Shown here: piece after piece, positions 55,936 through 64,000 of the stretch
Numbering within the stretch: the stretch's first letter is position 1
How the letters are laid out: every line of letters begins with the position of its first letter
DNA from: Ornithinimicrobium humiphilum
GTDB lineage: Bacteria > Actinomycetota > Actinomycetes > Actinomycetales > Dermatophilaceae
Length of the DNA stretch: 64,000 nt
NCBI RefSeq assembly: GCF_006716885.1
Contig: NZ_VFPU01000001.1
Span: forward strand, 1,488,001-1,552,000
Direction: 5' to 3'
Position numbers and translations under genes: made by a program
The notes under the pieces: generated by a model
Seen by the model: only the letters and a program-made list of their open reading frames with translations
What the model was told of the DNA's origin: nothing
The model's database searches: none

Positions 55936-56982
55936 TCACCAGCCGTGCGGCACGACCACGGCCCGCGAGGTCAGCTCGCCGTCACGCAGCTGGCGGTAGG
56001 CCTCGAGGGCGTCGTCGAGGCGGAATCGCTCGACCACGGGCGTGATCTGGCCCGCGCGGTACATCGCGACGACCTCGTGCAGGTCCTCGATCGTGCCCCA
56101 GTAGGTCGAGGAGAAGTTCACCTCGTAGGGCATCGTGAAGAAGTTCCACGGCAGGGTGCCGCCACCGATGCCGACGACGGTCAGCGAGCCCTGCTGCGCG
56201 ACGACGCCCGCGGCCAGGGCCAGGGTGGCGTCCACGCCGACCATGTCGAGGACGGCGTCCACGCCGCGGCCGCCCGTCAGCTCACGGATCCGCGCGACCT
56301 GGCCCTCGCCGCCGGGCACCGTCACCGCGCCGTACCGCTCCGCCTGGACCATCGCCTCGGGCTTGACGTCGGTCGCGATCACGGTGGCGCCGGTGAGCGC
56401 GCGCAGGATCTGCACGGCGACCAGGCCCAGCCCGCCCAGGCCGATGACGAGGGCCGAGCGTCCGCCGCCGGCCAGCGAGGGCAGCGCCCGCTTGATGGCG
56501 TGGTAGGGCGTGAGGCCCGCGTCCGCCAGGGGCGCGGCATCGATCGGGTCGGCGTCGCCCAGCGGGACGAGGTTGCGGGCGGGGGCCAGGAGGTACTCCG
56601 CCATCCCGCCGTCCCGGCCCAGCCCCATACCGGCGACACCGGCCTCCTCGGGGTGGGCGCAGTAGGTGTCCTGGCCGCGGGAGCAGGCGGGGCAGCGACC
56701 GCAGCCGGTCGGCCCGTAGACCAGGTAGGCCGCGCCGGGCTCGAACCCGGTCACGCCCGGGCCGACCTCCTCCACCCATCCCGAGCTCTCGTGGCCGAGC
56801 ACGAACGGCGGGGTCAGCAGCCCGGTCGGGTCACCCTCGAACTCCGCGAAGAGACCCACGTCGGAGTGGCAGGCACCCGCGCCGGCGACCTTGAGCAGGA
56901 CCTCGCCGGGGCCCGGGGTGGGGCGCGGGACCTCCTTGAGCACGGGGAAGGTCTGGTAGCCCTCGAACACGACTGCGCGCAT
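55936..56982 (-). CDS. Zinc-containing alcohol dehydrogenase
   Basis: 348 residues, ATG 56982 with AAGGAGGCGCG. Catalytic zinc residues appear in GACHSDVG (about 38-44) and GHESSGWVEEVG (about 63-74). The structural zinc loop is CGRCPACSRGQDTYC (about 94-108). VIGLGGLGLVAVQILRAL (about 178-195) binds NAD(P). This is the class of MDR alcohol dehydrogenases (acryloyl-CoA/propanol types in actinobacteria). Substrate unknown; its promoter region 56983-57053 is short and weak. Confidence 0.9.
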   Translation of the reverse strand: MRAVVFEGYQTFPVLKEVPRPTPGPGEVLLKVAGAGACHSDVGLFAEFEGDPTGLLTPPFVLGHESSGWVEEVGPGVTGFEPGAAYLVYGPTGCGRCPACSRGQDTYCAHPEEAGVAGMGLGRDGGMAEYLLAPARNLVPLGDADPIDAAPLADAGLTPYHAIKRALPSLAGGGRSALVIGLGGLGLVAVQILRALTGATVIATDVKPEAMVQAERYGAVTVPGGEGQVARIRELTGGRGVDAVLDMVGVDATLALAAGVVAQQGSLTVVGIGGGTLPWNFFTMPYEVNFSSTYWGTIEDLHEVVAMYRAGQITPVVERFRLDDALEAYRQLRDGELTSRAVVVPHGW

Positions 56983-57053
56983 CGCGCCTCCTTGGTCGGC
57001 AGTGGGCCGGTGCCGGCGGTCCCGTCAGGGTGGCGGGTGCGGGGGCCCATCTA

Positions 57054-58859
57054 CTACCCAGTGTAGGGGTCAAGGGTCTCGACCGGAACCACCCGGATCC
57101 CGTCCGTGTCGGCCAGGACGACCGCGGAGGAGGTGGGCACGTCCTGCAGCAGCGCGACGACCTGCTCGACGACCCAGGGGTTCGCGTGGAGATCGGTCCG
57201 GCGCATGACCTGGACCGACGCCCCCACCTGCCGCGACACCTCGGCCGCGACGCCCGGGTCGCCGGCCCCGACGAGGAGCACGTGCCGCAGCCGGGTCGTG
57301 CCGGCGGCCCCGCCCGGAGCGGGGGCGCCGCTGGAGCGGCGACGCTCGGTCTCGGCCCGGTCGGTGCGGAAGACCGTCCAGTGGTAGGCCGACAGCAGCG
57401 ACGTGGTCGCGAGGATGCCGAACGGGAAGCGGATGCTGCGCATCGTCTCGACGTCGATGCCGCTCTCCAGGGCATCCTGCAGCAGCAGGTAGACCAGCGT
57501 GAGCAGGGCGACGACCGCGACGACGCCGGCGAGCCCGAAGAGGACGAGCAGGTAGGTGCGGCGCGTCGGGGACTCCAGCTCCTCGGCCGGGGAGGCGGCA
57601 CGGGCCCGCTGGGCCGAGCGCCAGTGCCACCACCACAGCGGCAGGCCCACGGCCAGCAGCACCAGGGCGGCCAGCAGCGCGTTGAGGGCGCTGCCGCCGA
57701 CGACGAGGTCGCTGCCGGCCGCGATGGCCTCCACGATGGTCACGAGGACCATCACCAGCCCGGCCGAGGCGGCGAGCAGGCCGACGGCGGCGAGCACGTA
57801 CTCGTAGACCCGGCGGACCTCCGTGCGGCGTTCGGCCCCGGCCTCCAGGACCGCGCTGTGGTACCACCACACGAGGAGCCCGACGAGCAACGTGGCCAGC
57901 TCGCCCGGGAGCGCGGCGAAGTGCAGGGTCGCCCGGGTCGTGGCGGGGTCGCCGACGAGCCAGACGAGCACGTCGTAGCCCAGCACGCTGGCGGCGACGA
58001 CGGCCACGAGGAGTCCTCCGGCCACGCCCGCGAGCAGCACCAGGGCCAGCCATCCGGTGTCCCGCGGGCCGCGGACGGCCTCGCGCAGCCAGTAGACGGC
58101 CCACACCACGGCGCCGACGACGAGGGTGGCGGCGCCGCGCAGGATGTCGGGCAGGCTGCCGCCGACGATGCTGTCGCTGGTCAGCCCGAAGAGCTCGCGC
58201 AGCGCGGGGGAGACCACCATGAGGAGACCGGCCGCGGCGGTGAGCAGGCCGACGAGGGAGCCCAGGAGCAGCTCCGCCCGCAGCAGGGGGCGCGGGGTGA
58301 CCGACCGGCCCCACCACCGGTGCCCGCCCCAGACGGCGGTCCACACGAGAGCGGTGGCGAGACGCTGGCCGCGATAGGTGGTGGCCGTCAGTGCGCCGTC
58401 GAGCACCTCCTGCCAGGCGACCATCGCGACCACGAGGGAGATGATGCCGACGATGGTCAGGTAGGCCGCCCAGCCCAGGGAACGGGACTCCGCGGGGTCG
58501 GTGCGCAGGCGGCGCGAGGTCCACCAGGCCAGCGCGGCCCAGATCGGCAGCGCGATGAAGGTGAAGGTCAGCTGCAGGGCCAGCCCGCCGTCGTCACGGA
58601 CCAGCACGCGGCCGGGGTCGAGCAGGCGTCCGAGGAGGCCGGCGACGCCGCTCCCGGCCGCGACGAGCAGCCCGGTCAGGAGCAGGAACTGGAAGAACCG
58701 GCGCACCGCCTGGCCGGAGGTCTGGGTGGCCGACGCCCCGGCCCGAGCCGTGCCGGACGGGCCCGGCCGGGCGAGCCGCACCACGACCAGGACGACGCCG
58801 ACCAGGACGGCCAGCGGCACCAGGACGACCACGAGCAGGCCCACCGCCGAGAGGCTCAT
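57054..58859 (-). CDS. DUF5671-repeat integral membrane protein
   Basis: 601 residues from ATG 58859, overlapping the stop of the upstream gene (ATGA). About 15 membrane helices occur in five similar blocks: RRFFQFLLLTGLLVAAGSG, WAAYLTIVGIISLVVAMVAW, RAELLLGSLVGLLTAAAGLL, RRVYEYVLAAVGLLAASAGL and RRTYLLVLFGLAGVVAVVAL, which look like DUF5671 repeats. The last 110 residues are soluble (LRHVLLVGAGDPGVAAEVSRQVGA). Function unknown. The partner gene upstream encodes a small anchored protein, so they may form one complex. Confidence 0.7.
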   Translation of the reverse strand: MSLSAVGLLVVVLVPLAVLVGVVLVVVRLARPGPSGTARAGASATQTSGQAVRRFFQFLLLTGLLVAAGSGVAGLLGRLLDPGRVLVRDDGGLALQLTFTFIALPIWAALAWWTSRRLRTDPAESRSLGWAAYLTIVGIISLVVAMVAWQEVLDGALTATTYRGQRLATALVWTAVWGGHRWWGRSVTPRPLLRAELLLGSLVGLLTAAAGLLMVVSPALRELFGLTSDSIVGGSLPDILRGAATLVVGAVVWAVYWLREAVRGPRDTGWLALVLLAGVAGGLLVAVVAASVLGYDVLVWLVGDPATTRATLHFAALPGELATLLVGLLVWWYHSAVLEAGAERRTEVRRVYEYVLAAVGLLAASAGLVMVLVTIVEAIAAGSDLVVGGSALNALLAALVLLAVGLPLWWWHWRSAQRARAASPAEELESPTRRTYLLVLFGLAGVVAVVALLTLVYLLLQDALESGIDVETMRSIRFPFGILATTSLLSAYHWTVFRTDRAETERRRSSGAPAPGGAAGTTRLRHVLLVGAGDPGVAAEVSRQVGASVQVMRRTDLHANPWVVEQVVALLQDVPTSSAVVLADTDGIRVVPVETLDPYTG

Positions 58860-59299
58860 CGGCCGTTCCCCTCGCAGTAGTACATCGGCCAGGGCTCGCC
58901 GGTGATGACCCACGTCCCGTCGTGGCGGCGCAGCTCGTAGGTCTGCTCCTCGCGCCATTCGTCGCCGCCGAAGGGCCCGGAGCCGCCGTGCACGAACTCG
59001 ACGTCGACGGTCGCGGTCTCACCGATGATGTCTACGTCGCGCAGCACGACCCGGGCGGTGGTGCGCCCGTAGCCCCGGACGTCGCTCTCGGAGCACCGCC
59101 CCTCGGGGTCCAGGTGCGTCGCGGCCACGTCGGCGTCGTCGCCGACCACCGCGCTCACGTAGGCCTGCACGACCGCCTCGGGCGAGCCCTCGGGCAGGCT
59201 CGGCCCCGACCGGGCCGCCGAGAGCACGCCGGCGACCACCGCCAGCAGCACGAGCACCCCGACCGCCAACCCCAGCACCAGACCGGCCCTGTTCCTCAT
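58856..59299 (-). CDS. Small membrane-anchored protein with DUF4878-like fold
   Basis: 147 residues from ATG 59299. One N-terminal membrane segment (LVLGLAVGVLVLLAVVAGVLS) is followed by an extracytosolic domain: SPEAVVQAYVSAVVGDDADVA, then strands ending in YELRRHDGTWVITGEPWPMYY. Repeated strand-helix order suggests an NTF2/DUF4878-like fold; I would not name it more firmly. It overlaps the DUF5671 gene by 4 nt. GACGCT 6 nt upstream is a weak leaderless -10. Confidence 0.6.
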   Translation of the reverse strand: MRNRAGLVLGLAVGVLVLLAVVAGVLSAARSGPSLPEGSPEAVVQAYVSAVVGDDADVAATHLDPEGRCSESDVRGYGRTTARVVLRDVDIIGETATVDVEFVHGGSGPFGGDEWREEQTYELRRHDGTWVITGEPWPMYYCEGNGR

Positions 59300-59362
59300 G
59301 CGCGCAGCGTCCCACCGCCGCGGGACGGGGTGGGGGAGGCGCGCCACGGCGCGGGCCTCAGG

Positions 59363-61837
59363 TCAGGGGGCGGCCACCGCGCTGATCGGCGCCGCGGCGG
59401 GCACGCCGGAGCCGTCGCGCTTGTCGTTGGTCTCGGGCAGGTCGACGGCGACCCCGTTGGCCGAGGCGGCCATCGGGGGAGCGGCCCCGGCCCAGCCGAG
59501 GGTCAGCACGCTCTCGCCGCGCAGGAAGCGGTGGCAGCGCACGCCGCCGGTCGCCCGCCCCTTGGACGGGTAGGCCCACATGTCCGTGACCTTGACCGAC
59601 CCGGCCTCCGTGCCCGGCAGGGCGTCGGCGGAGCCTGCGACGGTGACGACGACGTTCTCGGCCGCGGGGTCCACCGCCGAGAAGCCGACCACGGTGGCGC
59701 CCGGGGAGAGCTTGATGCCGGCCATACCGCCGCCGGAGCGACCCTGGGGCCGGACGAGCGAGGCGGGGTAGTGGAGCAGCTGGGCGTCGGTCGTGACGAA
59801 GACGAGCGACTCCTCGCCGGTGGTCAGCTCGACGGCGCCGACGACGCGGTCGCCGTCCTTGAGCGAGATGACCTCGAAGGACTCCTTGTTGCCGGGGTAG
59901 TCGGGGTTGACCCGCTTGACGACGCCCTGGAGGGTGCCGAGCGCCAGGCCGGGGCCCTCGCCGGCGAGCGAGGTGAGCGCGAGCACGGACTCGGCCGGGG
60001 GCAGGTCGACGAAGGCCGACAGCGGGGCGCCGCCCGACAGCGAGGGGGCGCCGGCGGTGGGAGGCAGGGCCGGGAGCTCGACCACCGACAGCCGCACGAC
60101 GCGGCCCGCGGAGGTCACGAGGCCGACGTCACCGCGGGCCGTGGTGCGCACCCGCGAGACGATCACGTCGTGCTTGGCCCGGCGTCCACCGGTCTCCAGC
60201 GGCTCGGCGTCGCTCGTCCGGGCCAGCAGACCGGTCGAGGACAGCAGTACCCAGCAGGGGTCGTCGGGCACCTCGAGGGAGGCCGCGGCCCCCTTGGCGC
60301 CGGCGGTCGCCGCGGAGGTGGTGCCGGACTGGCCGTCGGACTCCAGCAGCACGGTGCGGCGGGGAGTGCCGTGCTCCTTGGCGACCTCGGCCAGCTCGTC
60401 GGAGACGACCGCGAGCAGCACCTGGGGGTCGTCGAGGATCGCCTGCAGGCGCTCGATCTCGCGGAGCAGCTCGTCGCGCTCGGCCTCGAGCTCGATCCGG
60501 GAGAACTTCGTCAGCCGGCGCAGCTGCAGCTCGAGGATGTAGTCGGCCTGCAGTTGGGACAGGTCGAAGACCTGCATGAGGCGCTGGCGGGCCATCGCCG
60601 TGTCGTCGGAGGACCGGATGAGCTGGATGACCTCGTCGATGTCGAGGATCGCGACGAGCAGGCCCTCGACGAGGTGCAACCGGTCCTGCCGCTTGCCCAG
60701 CCGGTGCTCGGTGCGCCGGCGCACCACGGAGGTGCGGAAGTCGACGTAGACCTTGAGCAGCTCGCGCAGGCCGAGCGTGCGCGGCTGGCCGTCGACGAGC
60801 GCGACGTTGTTGATGCCGAAGGACTCCTCCATCGGCGTGAGCTTGTAGAGCTGCTCCAGCACGGCCTCGGGGTTGAAGCCCGTCTTGACCTCGATGACCA
60901 GGTGCAGGCCCTTGGTGCGGTCGGTGAGGTCGATGATGTCGGAGATGCCCTGCAGCTTCTTGCTCTGCACGAGCTGCTTGACCTTCTCGATGACCTTCTC
61001 GGGGCCGACGAGGTAGGGCAGGTCGGTGACGACGATGCCCTTCTTGCGGGGGGTGACGTTCTCGATGCGGGCGGTGGCCCGGGTCCGGAACGAGCCGCGC
61101 CCGGTCTCGTAGGCCTCGCGGATGCCGTCGAGGCCGACGATGCGGCCACCCAGCGGCAGGTCGGGGCCGGGCACGAAGCGCATCAGGGCCTCGAGGTCGG
61201 CGTCGGGGTTGGCGATGAGGTGGCGCGCCGCACCGATGACCTCGACGAGGTTGTGCGGCGGCATGTTGGTCGCCATGCCGACCGCGATCCCCGAGGCGCC
61301 GTTGACCAGCAGGTTGGGGAAGGCCGCCGGCAGCACCTCCGGCTGCAGCAGCTGGTCGTCGTAGTTGGGGACGAAGTCGACGGTGCTCTCGTCCAGACCG
61401 CCCGTCATGAGCAGCGCCGCCGGGGCCATGCGGGCCTCGGTGTAGCGGCTGGCGGCGGGACCGTCGTCGAGGGAGCCGAAGTTGCCGTGCCCGTCGACCA
61501 GCGGCAGCCGCATGGTGAACGGCTGCGCCATACGGACCATGGCGTCGTAGATCGCGCTGTCGCCGTGGGGGTGGTACTTGCCCATGACCTCACCGACGAC
61601 GCGGGAGCACTTGACGTGCGCCTTGTCGGGACGCAGCCCGAGCTCGTCCATCGAGTAGAGGATGCGGCGCTGGACCGGCTTCAGGCCGTCGCGGGCGTCG
61701 GGCAGGGCGCGGGAGTAGATGACCGAGTAGGCGTACTCCAGGAAGGCCCCTTCCATCTCCTCCTGGACGTCGACCTCGACGATCTTCTCCTCGACGTCGA
61801 AGAGGTCCTCGCTCTGGGGCGGCTTGCGGCGGGCCAT
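59363..61837 (-). CDS. parC: DNA topoisomerase IV subunit A (GyrA/ParC type)
   Basis: 824 residues, ATG 61837. Winged-helix region with [20 protein letters not shown], the resistance-region stretch [19 protein letters not shown], and the catalytic Tyr in [12 protein letters not shown] (about 130). The tower (about 200-330) and coiled coil (about 390-480) are present. The C-terminal wheel has [12 protein letters not shown], a degenerate GyrA box rather than the QRRGGKG of a gyrase, which favours decatenation over supercoiling. Its partner parE lies 54 kb away on the opposite strand, so the two are transcribed independently. Confidence 0.92.
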   Translation of the reverse strand: MARRKPPQSEDLFDVEEKIVEVDVQEEMEGAFLEYAYSVIYSRALPDARDGLKPVQRRILYSMDELGLRPDKAHVKCSRVVGEVMGKYHPHGDSAIYDAMVRMAQPFTMRLPLVDGHGNFGSLDDGPAASRYTEARMAPAALLMTGGLDESTVDFVPNYDDQLLQPEVLPAAFPNLLVNGASGIAVGMATNMPPHNLVEVIGAARHLIANPDADLEALMRFVPGPDLPLGGRIVGLDGIREAYETGRGSFRTRATARIENVTPRKKGIVVTDLPYLVGPEKVIEKVKQLVQSKKLQGISDIIDLTDRTKGLHLVIEVKTGFNPEAVLEQLYKLTPMEESFGINNVALVDGQPRTLGLRELLKVYVDFRTSVVRRRTEHRLGKRQDRLHLVEGLLVAILDIDEVIQLIRSSDDTAMARQRLMQVFDLSQLQADYILELQLRRLTKFSRIELEAERDELLREIERLQAILDDPQVLLAVVSDELAEVAKEHGTPRRTVLLESDGQSGTTSAATAGAKGAAASLEVPDDPCWVLLSSTGLLARTSDAEPLETGGRRAKHDVIVSRVRTTARGDVGLVTSAGRVVRLSVVELPALPPTAGAPSLSGGAPLSAFVDLPPAESVLALTSLAGEGPGLALGTLQGVVKRVNPDYPGNKESFEVISLKDGDRVVGAVELTTGEESLVFVTTDAQLLHYPASLVRPQGRSGGGMAGIKLSPGATVVGFSAVDPAAENVVVTVAGSADALPGTEAGSVKVTDMWAYPSKGRATGGVRCHRFLRGESVLTLGWAGAAPPMAASANGVAVDLPETNDKRDGSGVPAAAPISAVAAP

Positions 61838-61886
61838 CGGGATGCGTGCGCTCCTGCTCGGGGTCCGGGGACGGGACCGGTCAAGG

Positions 61887-61895
61887 GTATGCCGT
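61887..61895 (-). repeat. ACGGCATAC word
   Basis: Intergenic, 50 bp upstream of the parC start. Confidence 0.7.
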
Positions 61896-61939
61896 GCTCG
61901 CCCGCGGTCCGCGCAGGCACGGCGGAGAAGCGCCGCGGC

Positions 61940-63676
61940 TCAGCCGTCCCGCAGGTCCGAGACCGTCGTCATCGTGTAGCCGTTGGCCCGCAGGGTCTGC
62001 ACGATCTGGGGCAGCGCCGCGGCCGTGTTGTAGCCGCCGAGGTGGGCCAGGACGGTCGCGCCGGACGGCGGGAGCGGGCTGGTGGTGCGGGCGACGATCT
62101 GCGCGGTCGTCGTGGCGGGGTCCCAGTCGATGGTGTCGCGGGTCCACATCACGGTGATCGGGAATCCTGCGGTCGTCGCCTCCGCCCGCACCGTGGCGTT
62201 GTGCGAGCCGTAGGGCGGGCGCCAGTAGGGCTTGGTCGACAGCCCGGTGAGGCGCACCAGGGTCTCCTCGGCCGACGTCAGCTCGGAGCGGATGAACGCT
62301 CCGGTCATCGCCCGCTGGCACGGCGCACCGGTGGGGGAGCCGCCCCCGCCGTTGACGAAGTCGCAGTGGTGCACGGTGTGGTTGCCGATCTCGAAGAGCT
62401 CGGGGTGCGCCGCGATCTTGGCCATCACCCGCCGGCCCTCGGCGGTGTCCGCCATCAGGCTGGTGGGGAAGAAGGTCGTGCAGACCTGGTTGGCCACGAG
62501 GAAGTCGACGATGCCCTCGGCGCCCGTGAGCCGCCCGCCCATGTCGAGCGTGAAGGCGATCTTGCGGCTGTCGGTGCCCGCCACGGTGGTCAGCACCTGC
62601 GGGGTGCCACCGGTGTAGTCGGGTCCGGCCCAGCAGACGCCGCGCTCGCGCTGCGCGGCCTTGGCCACCTCGATCGACAGGGCCGAGGTGCCGCCGAGCA
62701 CGTAGGCGGTGCGGGGGGTGAGCCGGTCCAGCTCGGCGGCGCCGGGCAGGCTGGTGGGCCGTGCCAGCAGGATCGGCCCGCGGGTGTGCTCGGCGGCGGG
62801 GACGCCGGCCAGGGCGTCCGGGAAGGCCGCGCCGCTCGCGATCATCACGCCGGGCCGCGAGGCGCCGAAGACGCGGCGCGAGACGGCCAGCGCGGTCTGG
62901 TAGCGGTCGTCGCCCGAGACGCGCTCGGTGACGGTGATGGTGCGCAGGCGCGCGGCCACCTGCTCCGAGACGGCGGCCGTGCCGCCGACGAGGATGATCC
63001 GCGACGGCGCCAGGCGGACGATCTCCTGCTCGACCGCCTGGGGCAGCCGCGCGGGATCGGTGAGGAGCACGGGAGCGTCCTGGACCACCGCGGCGGCGCC
63101 GCCGGAGAGGGCGTCGGGCCAGTCCCGCCCGCTGGCGACGTAGACGGTGGCGGCGCCCGTGGGGAAGGCCGCCCGGCTCACCGCGACCGAGGTGGCGAAG
63201 CGGTCGGTGCCGCTGAGCCGGGTGACGGTCCCGGTCGTGTAGCCCTGCAGCGTGGTGAGCACGGACGGGGCGACCGCCCCGGTCCCGCCGACCACCACGA
63301 TGCGCCCGGGGCGCAACCGCCGCAGCTCGGTGCCGGTGGCGCCGGGCACGCCGTCCGGGCGCACGAAGAGCACCGGGCCCCCGGTGCGGGAGGCGGCCGG
63401 CCCCGCGCTCAGCGCGTCCGGGAAGCCGGTGCCGTTGGCCACGTAGACCACGGGCGTGCCCACCGCGGCGAACCGCCGGCTGACGGCGGCGGCCGAGGCG
63501 AAGCGGTCGACGCCCGCGAGCCGCTCCACCCGGAAGGCGAGGTCGCCGTCCTGCAGCGTGGGGGCGGCCGGGACGACGGGGGCCGCGACGGCCACCGGCG
63601 GTGCGGCCGCCGCCACCGGTCCGAGGAGCAGCCCGAGGGCCGTGAGGGCCGAGGTGAGGAGGTGGACCGTGCGCAT
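61940..63676 (-). CDS. Secreted polysaccharide deacetylase with CWB2 repeats
   Basis: 578 residues with a signal peptide (LLTSALTALGLLLGPVAAAA). Three CWB2 repeats follow: ERLAGVDRFASAAAVSR, TRLSGTDRFATSVAVSR and ERVSGDDRYQTALAVSR, each with FPDAL/WPDAL and IVVGGT-type lines. The NodB domain at the C-terminus has KIAFTLDMGG (Asp of the catalytic motif, though not the usual TFDDG), NHTVHHCDF (metal His pair) and RPPYGSHN. It should de-N-acetylate wall glycans. The architecture parallels the SpoIID-CWB2 protein in this window. Confidence 0.9.
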   Translation of the reverse strand: MRTVHLLTSALTALGLLLGPVAAAAPPVAVAAPVVPAAPTLQDGDLAFRVERLAGVDRFASAAAVSRRFAAVGTPVVYVANGTGFPDALSAGPAASRTGGPVLFVRPDGVPGATGTELRRLRPGRIVVVGGTGAVAPSVLTTLQGYTTGTVTRLSGTDRFATSVAVSRAAFPTGAATVYVASGRDWPDALSGGAAAVVQDAPVLLTDPARLPQAVEQEIVRLAPSRIILVGGTAAVSEQVAARLRTITVTERVSGDDRYQTALAVSRRVFGASRPGVMIASGAAFPDALAGVPAAEHTRGPILLARPTSLPGAAELDRLTPRTAYVLGGTSALSIEVAKAAQRERGVCWAGPDYTGGTPQVLTTVAGTDSRKIAFTLDMGGRLTGAEGIVDFLVANQVCTTFFPTSLMADTAEGRRVMAKIAAHPELFEIGNHTVHHCDFVNGGGGSPTGAPCQRAMTGAFIRSELTSAEETLVRLTGLSTKPYWRPPYGSHNATVRAEATTAGFPITVMWTRDTIDWDPATTTAQIVARTTSPLPPSGATVLAHLGGYNTAAALPQIVQTLRANGYTMTTVSDLRDG

Positions 63677-63812
63677 GGCGAGCTCCTTCGCTGCGAGCCG
63701 GGGAACCCACGCCGGCGCCCCTCTACCCGGAAGTCGCCGCAGGCCGACGGAAGGTTCAGTGTGCCCCCCGCGGGGGTGCGCGCCGCCGGGCGCGGCCGCG
63801 GGCGGTCGGCGC
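63677..63812. other. Intergenic region before the CWB2 deacetylase gene
   Basis: 136 bp, very GC-rich, containing CGCCGCCGGGCGCGG and similar runs. I see no strong promoter. Confidence 0.4.
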
Positions 63813-64000
63813 TCAGCGCGAGGAGGCGCTCCGGAAGCGCGCGACCGCCAGCGGGACGAAGACGGCGAGCAGGACCAGCGAGCCGACGACGACCGTGGGC
63901 ACGGGGTGCTGCATCGGGAAGGTGTCGGCGACGGGCACCGAGCCGGTGTTGCCGAACAGCTCGCGCGCCGCCTGCACCAGCGCCGAGACGGGGTTCCAGT
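63813..64000 (-). CDS. ABC-2 type transporter permease, C-terminal end (partial)
   Basis: The gene runs off the right edge; the last 62 residues end at 63813. WNPVSALVQAARELFGN is the conserved loop of DrrB-type ABC-2 drug-export permeases, followed by one helix (TVVVGSLVLLAVFVPLAVARF). The ATP-binding partner is probably beyond the edge. Only the family can be supported. Confidence 0.75.
   Translation of the reverse strand, partial: WNPVSALVQAARELFGNTGSVPVADTFPMQHPVPTVVVGSLVLLAVFVPLAVARFRSASSR

Overview
The window is a gene-dense, roughly 70+ % G+C bacterial chromosome segment. GTG starts are common, codons end almost always in G or C, and the largest gap between genes is about 240 bp. The gene content (DUF3040, DUF7455, MetS-type NSS transporter, IcmF, a second type IIA topoisomerase pair, CWB2 anchors on secreted proteins, REP13E12-like HNH protein) points to an actinobacterium. 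The order Micrococcales, near Intrasporangiaceae/Ornithinimicrobiaceae, is my guess and cannot be proven from the sequence alone. I see no rRNA, tRNA, CRISPR array, insertion sequence or prophage.

Layout. 1-2.4 kb: end of dnaE2 overlapping dinB (translesion synthesis), then DUF3040. 2.4-7.2 kb: DUF456, DUF7455, parE, an APC permease. 7.2-13 kb: a DEAD-box helicase with an expanded RGG-like N-terminus and a structured leader, gdhA, a PYROXD2-like oxidoreductase. 13-20 kb: NSS amino-acid transporter pair, aroQ, a DUF429 protein, an aldehyde dehydrogenase, small membrane protein, BtuF-like protein, MarR regulator. 20-23.3 kb: fused isobutyryl-CoA mutase icmF. 23.4-30 kb: LuxR-type regulator, two VOC proteins, TPR protein, DUF222/HNH protein, a NYN-LOTUS protein, an SDR. 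30-34 kb: a tricorn-type protease and a TIGR03086 protein. 34-38 kb: an L,D-transpeptidase, then an FAD amine oxidase/ALDH7 pair. 37.8-43 kb: a urate-to-ureidoglycine operon (urate oxidase, OHCU decarboxylase, HIU hydrolase, allantoinase, AllE) next to a DUF6986 protein. 43-48.5 kb: SLOG protein, a frameshifted flavin monooxygenase, a DHA2 efflux pump, an amidohydrolase, a quinone oxidoreductase. 48.5-64 kb: SpoIID-CWB2 protein, epoxide-hydrolase-like protein, YbjN-like protein, aldo/keto reductase, second DEAD-box helicase, Zn alcohol dehydrogenase, DUF5671 membrane protein with a small lipoprotein-like partner, parC, polysaccharide deacetylase-CWB2, and the end of an ABC-2 permease.

How genes work together. 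Clear functional units are dnaE2-dinB; parE with the distant parC (topoisomerase IV); the NSS large/small subunit pair joined by TGATG; the purine ring catabolic operon with successive 4-nt overlaps; the oxidase plus P6C-type dehydrogenase; the MFS pump overlapping the monooxygenase; and the DUF5671 pair. Many single genes begin at a TANNNT hexamer 6-8 nt before the ATG/GTG, so leaderless transcription looks like the dominant promoter design here.

The most unusual signal is not a gene. The 9-mer ACGGCATAC (reverse GTATGCCGT) occurs 14 times, in both orientations, in genes and between genes. Inside genes it forces codons rare for this genome (TAT, GCA, ATA), so it appears to be kept at the DNA level. 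A pair of GCATA-N2-TATGC palindromes exactly 90 bp apart, one containing this word, sits upstream of gdhA.
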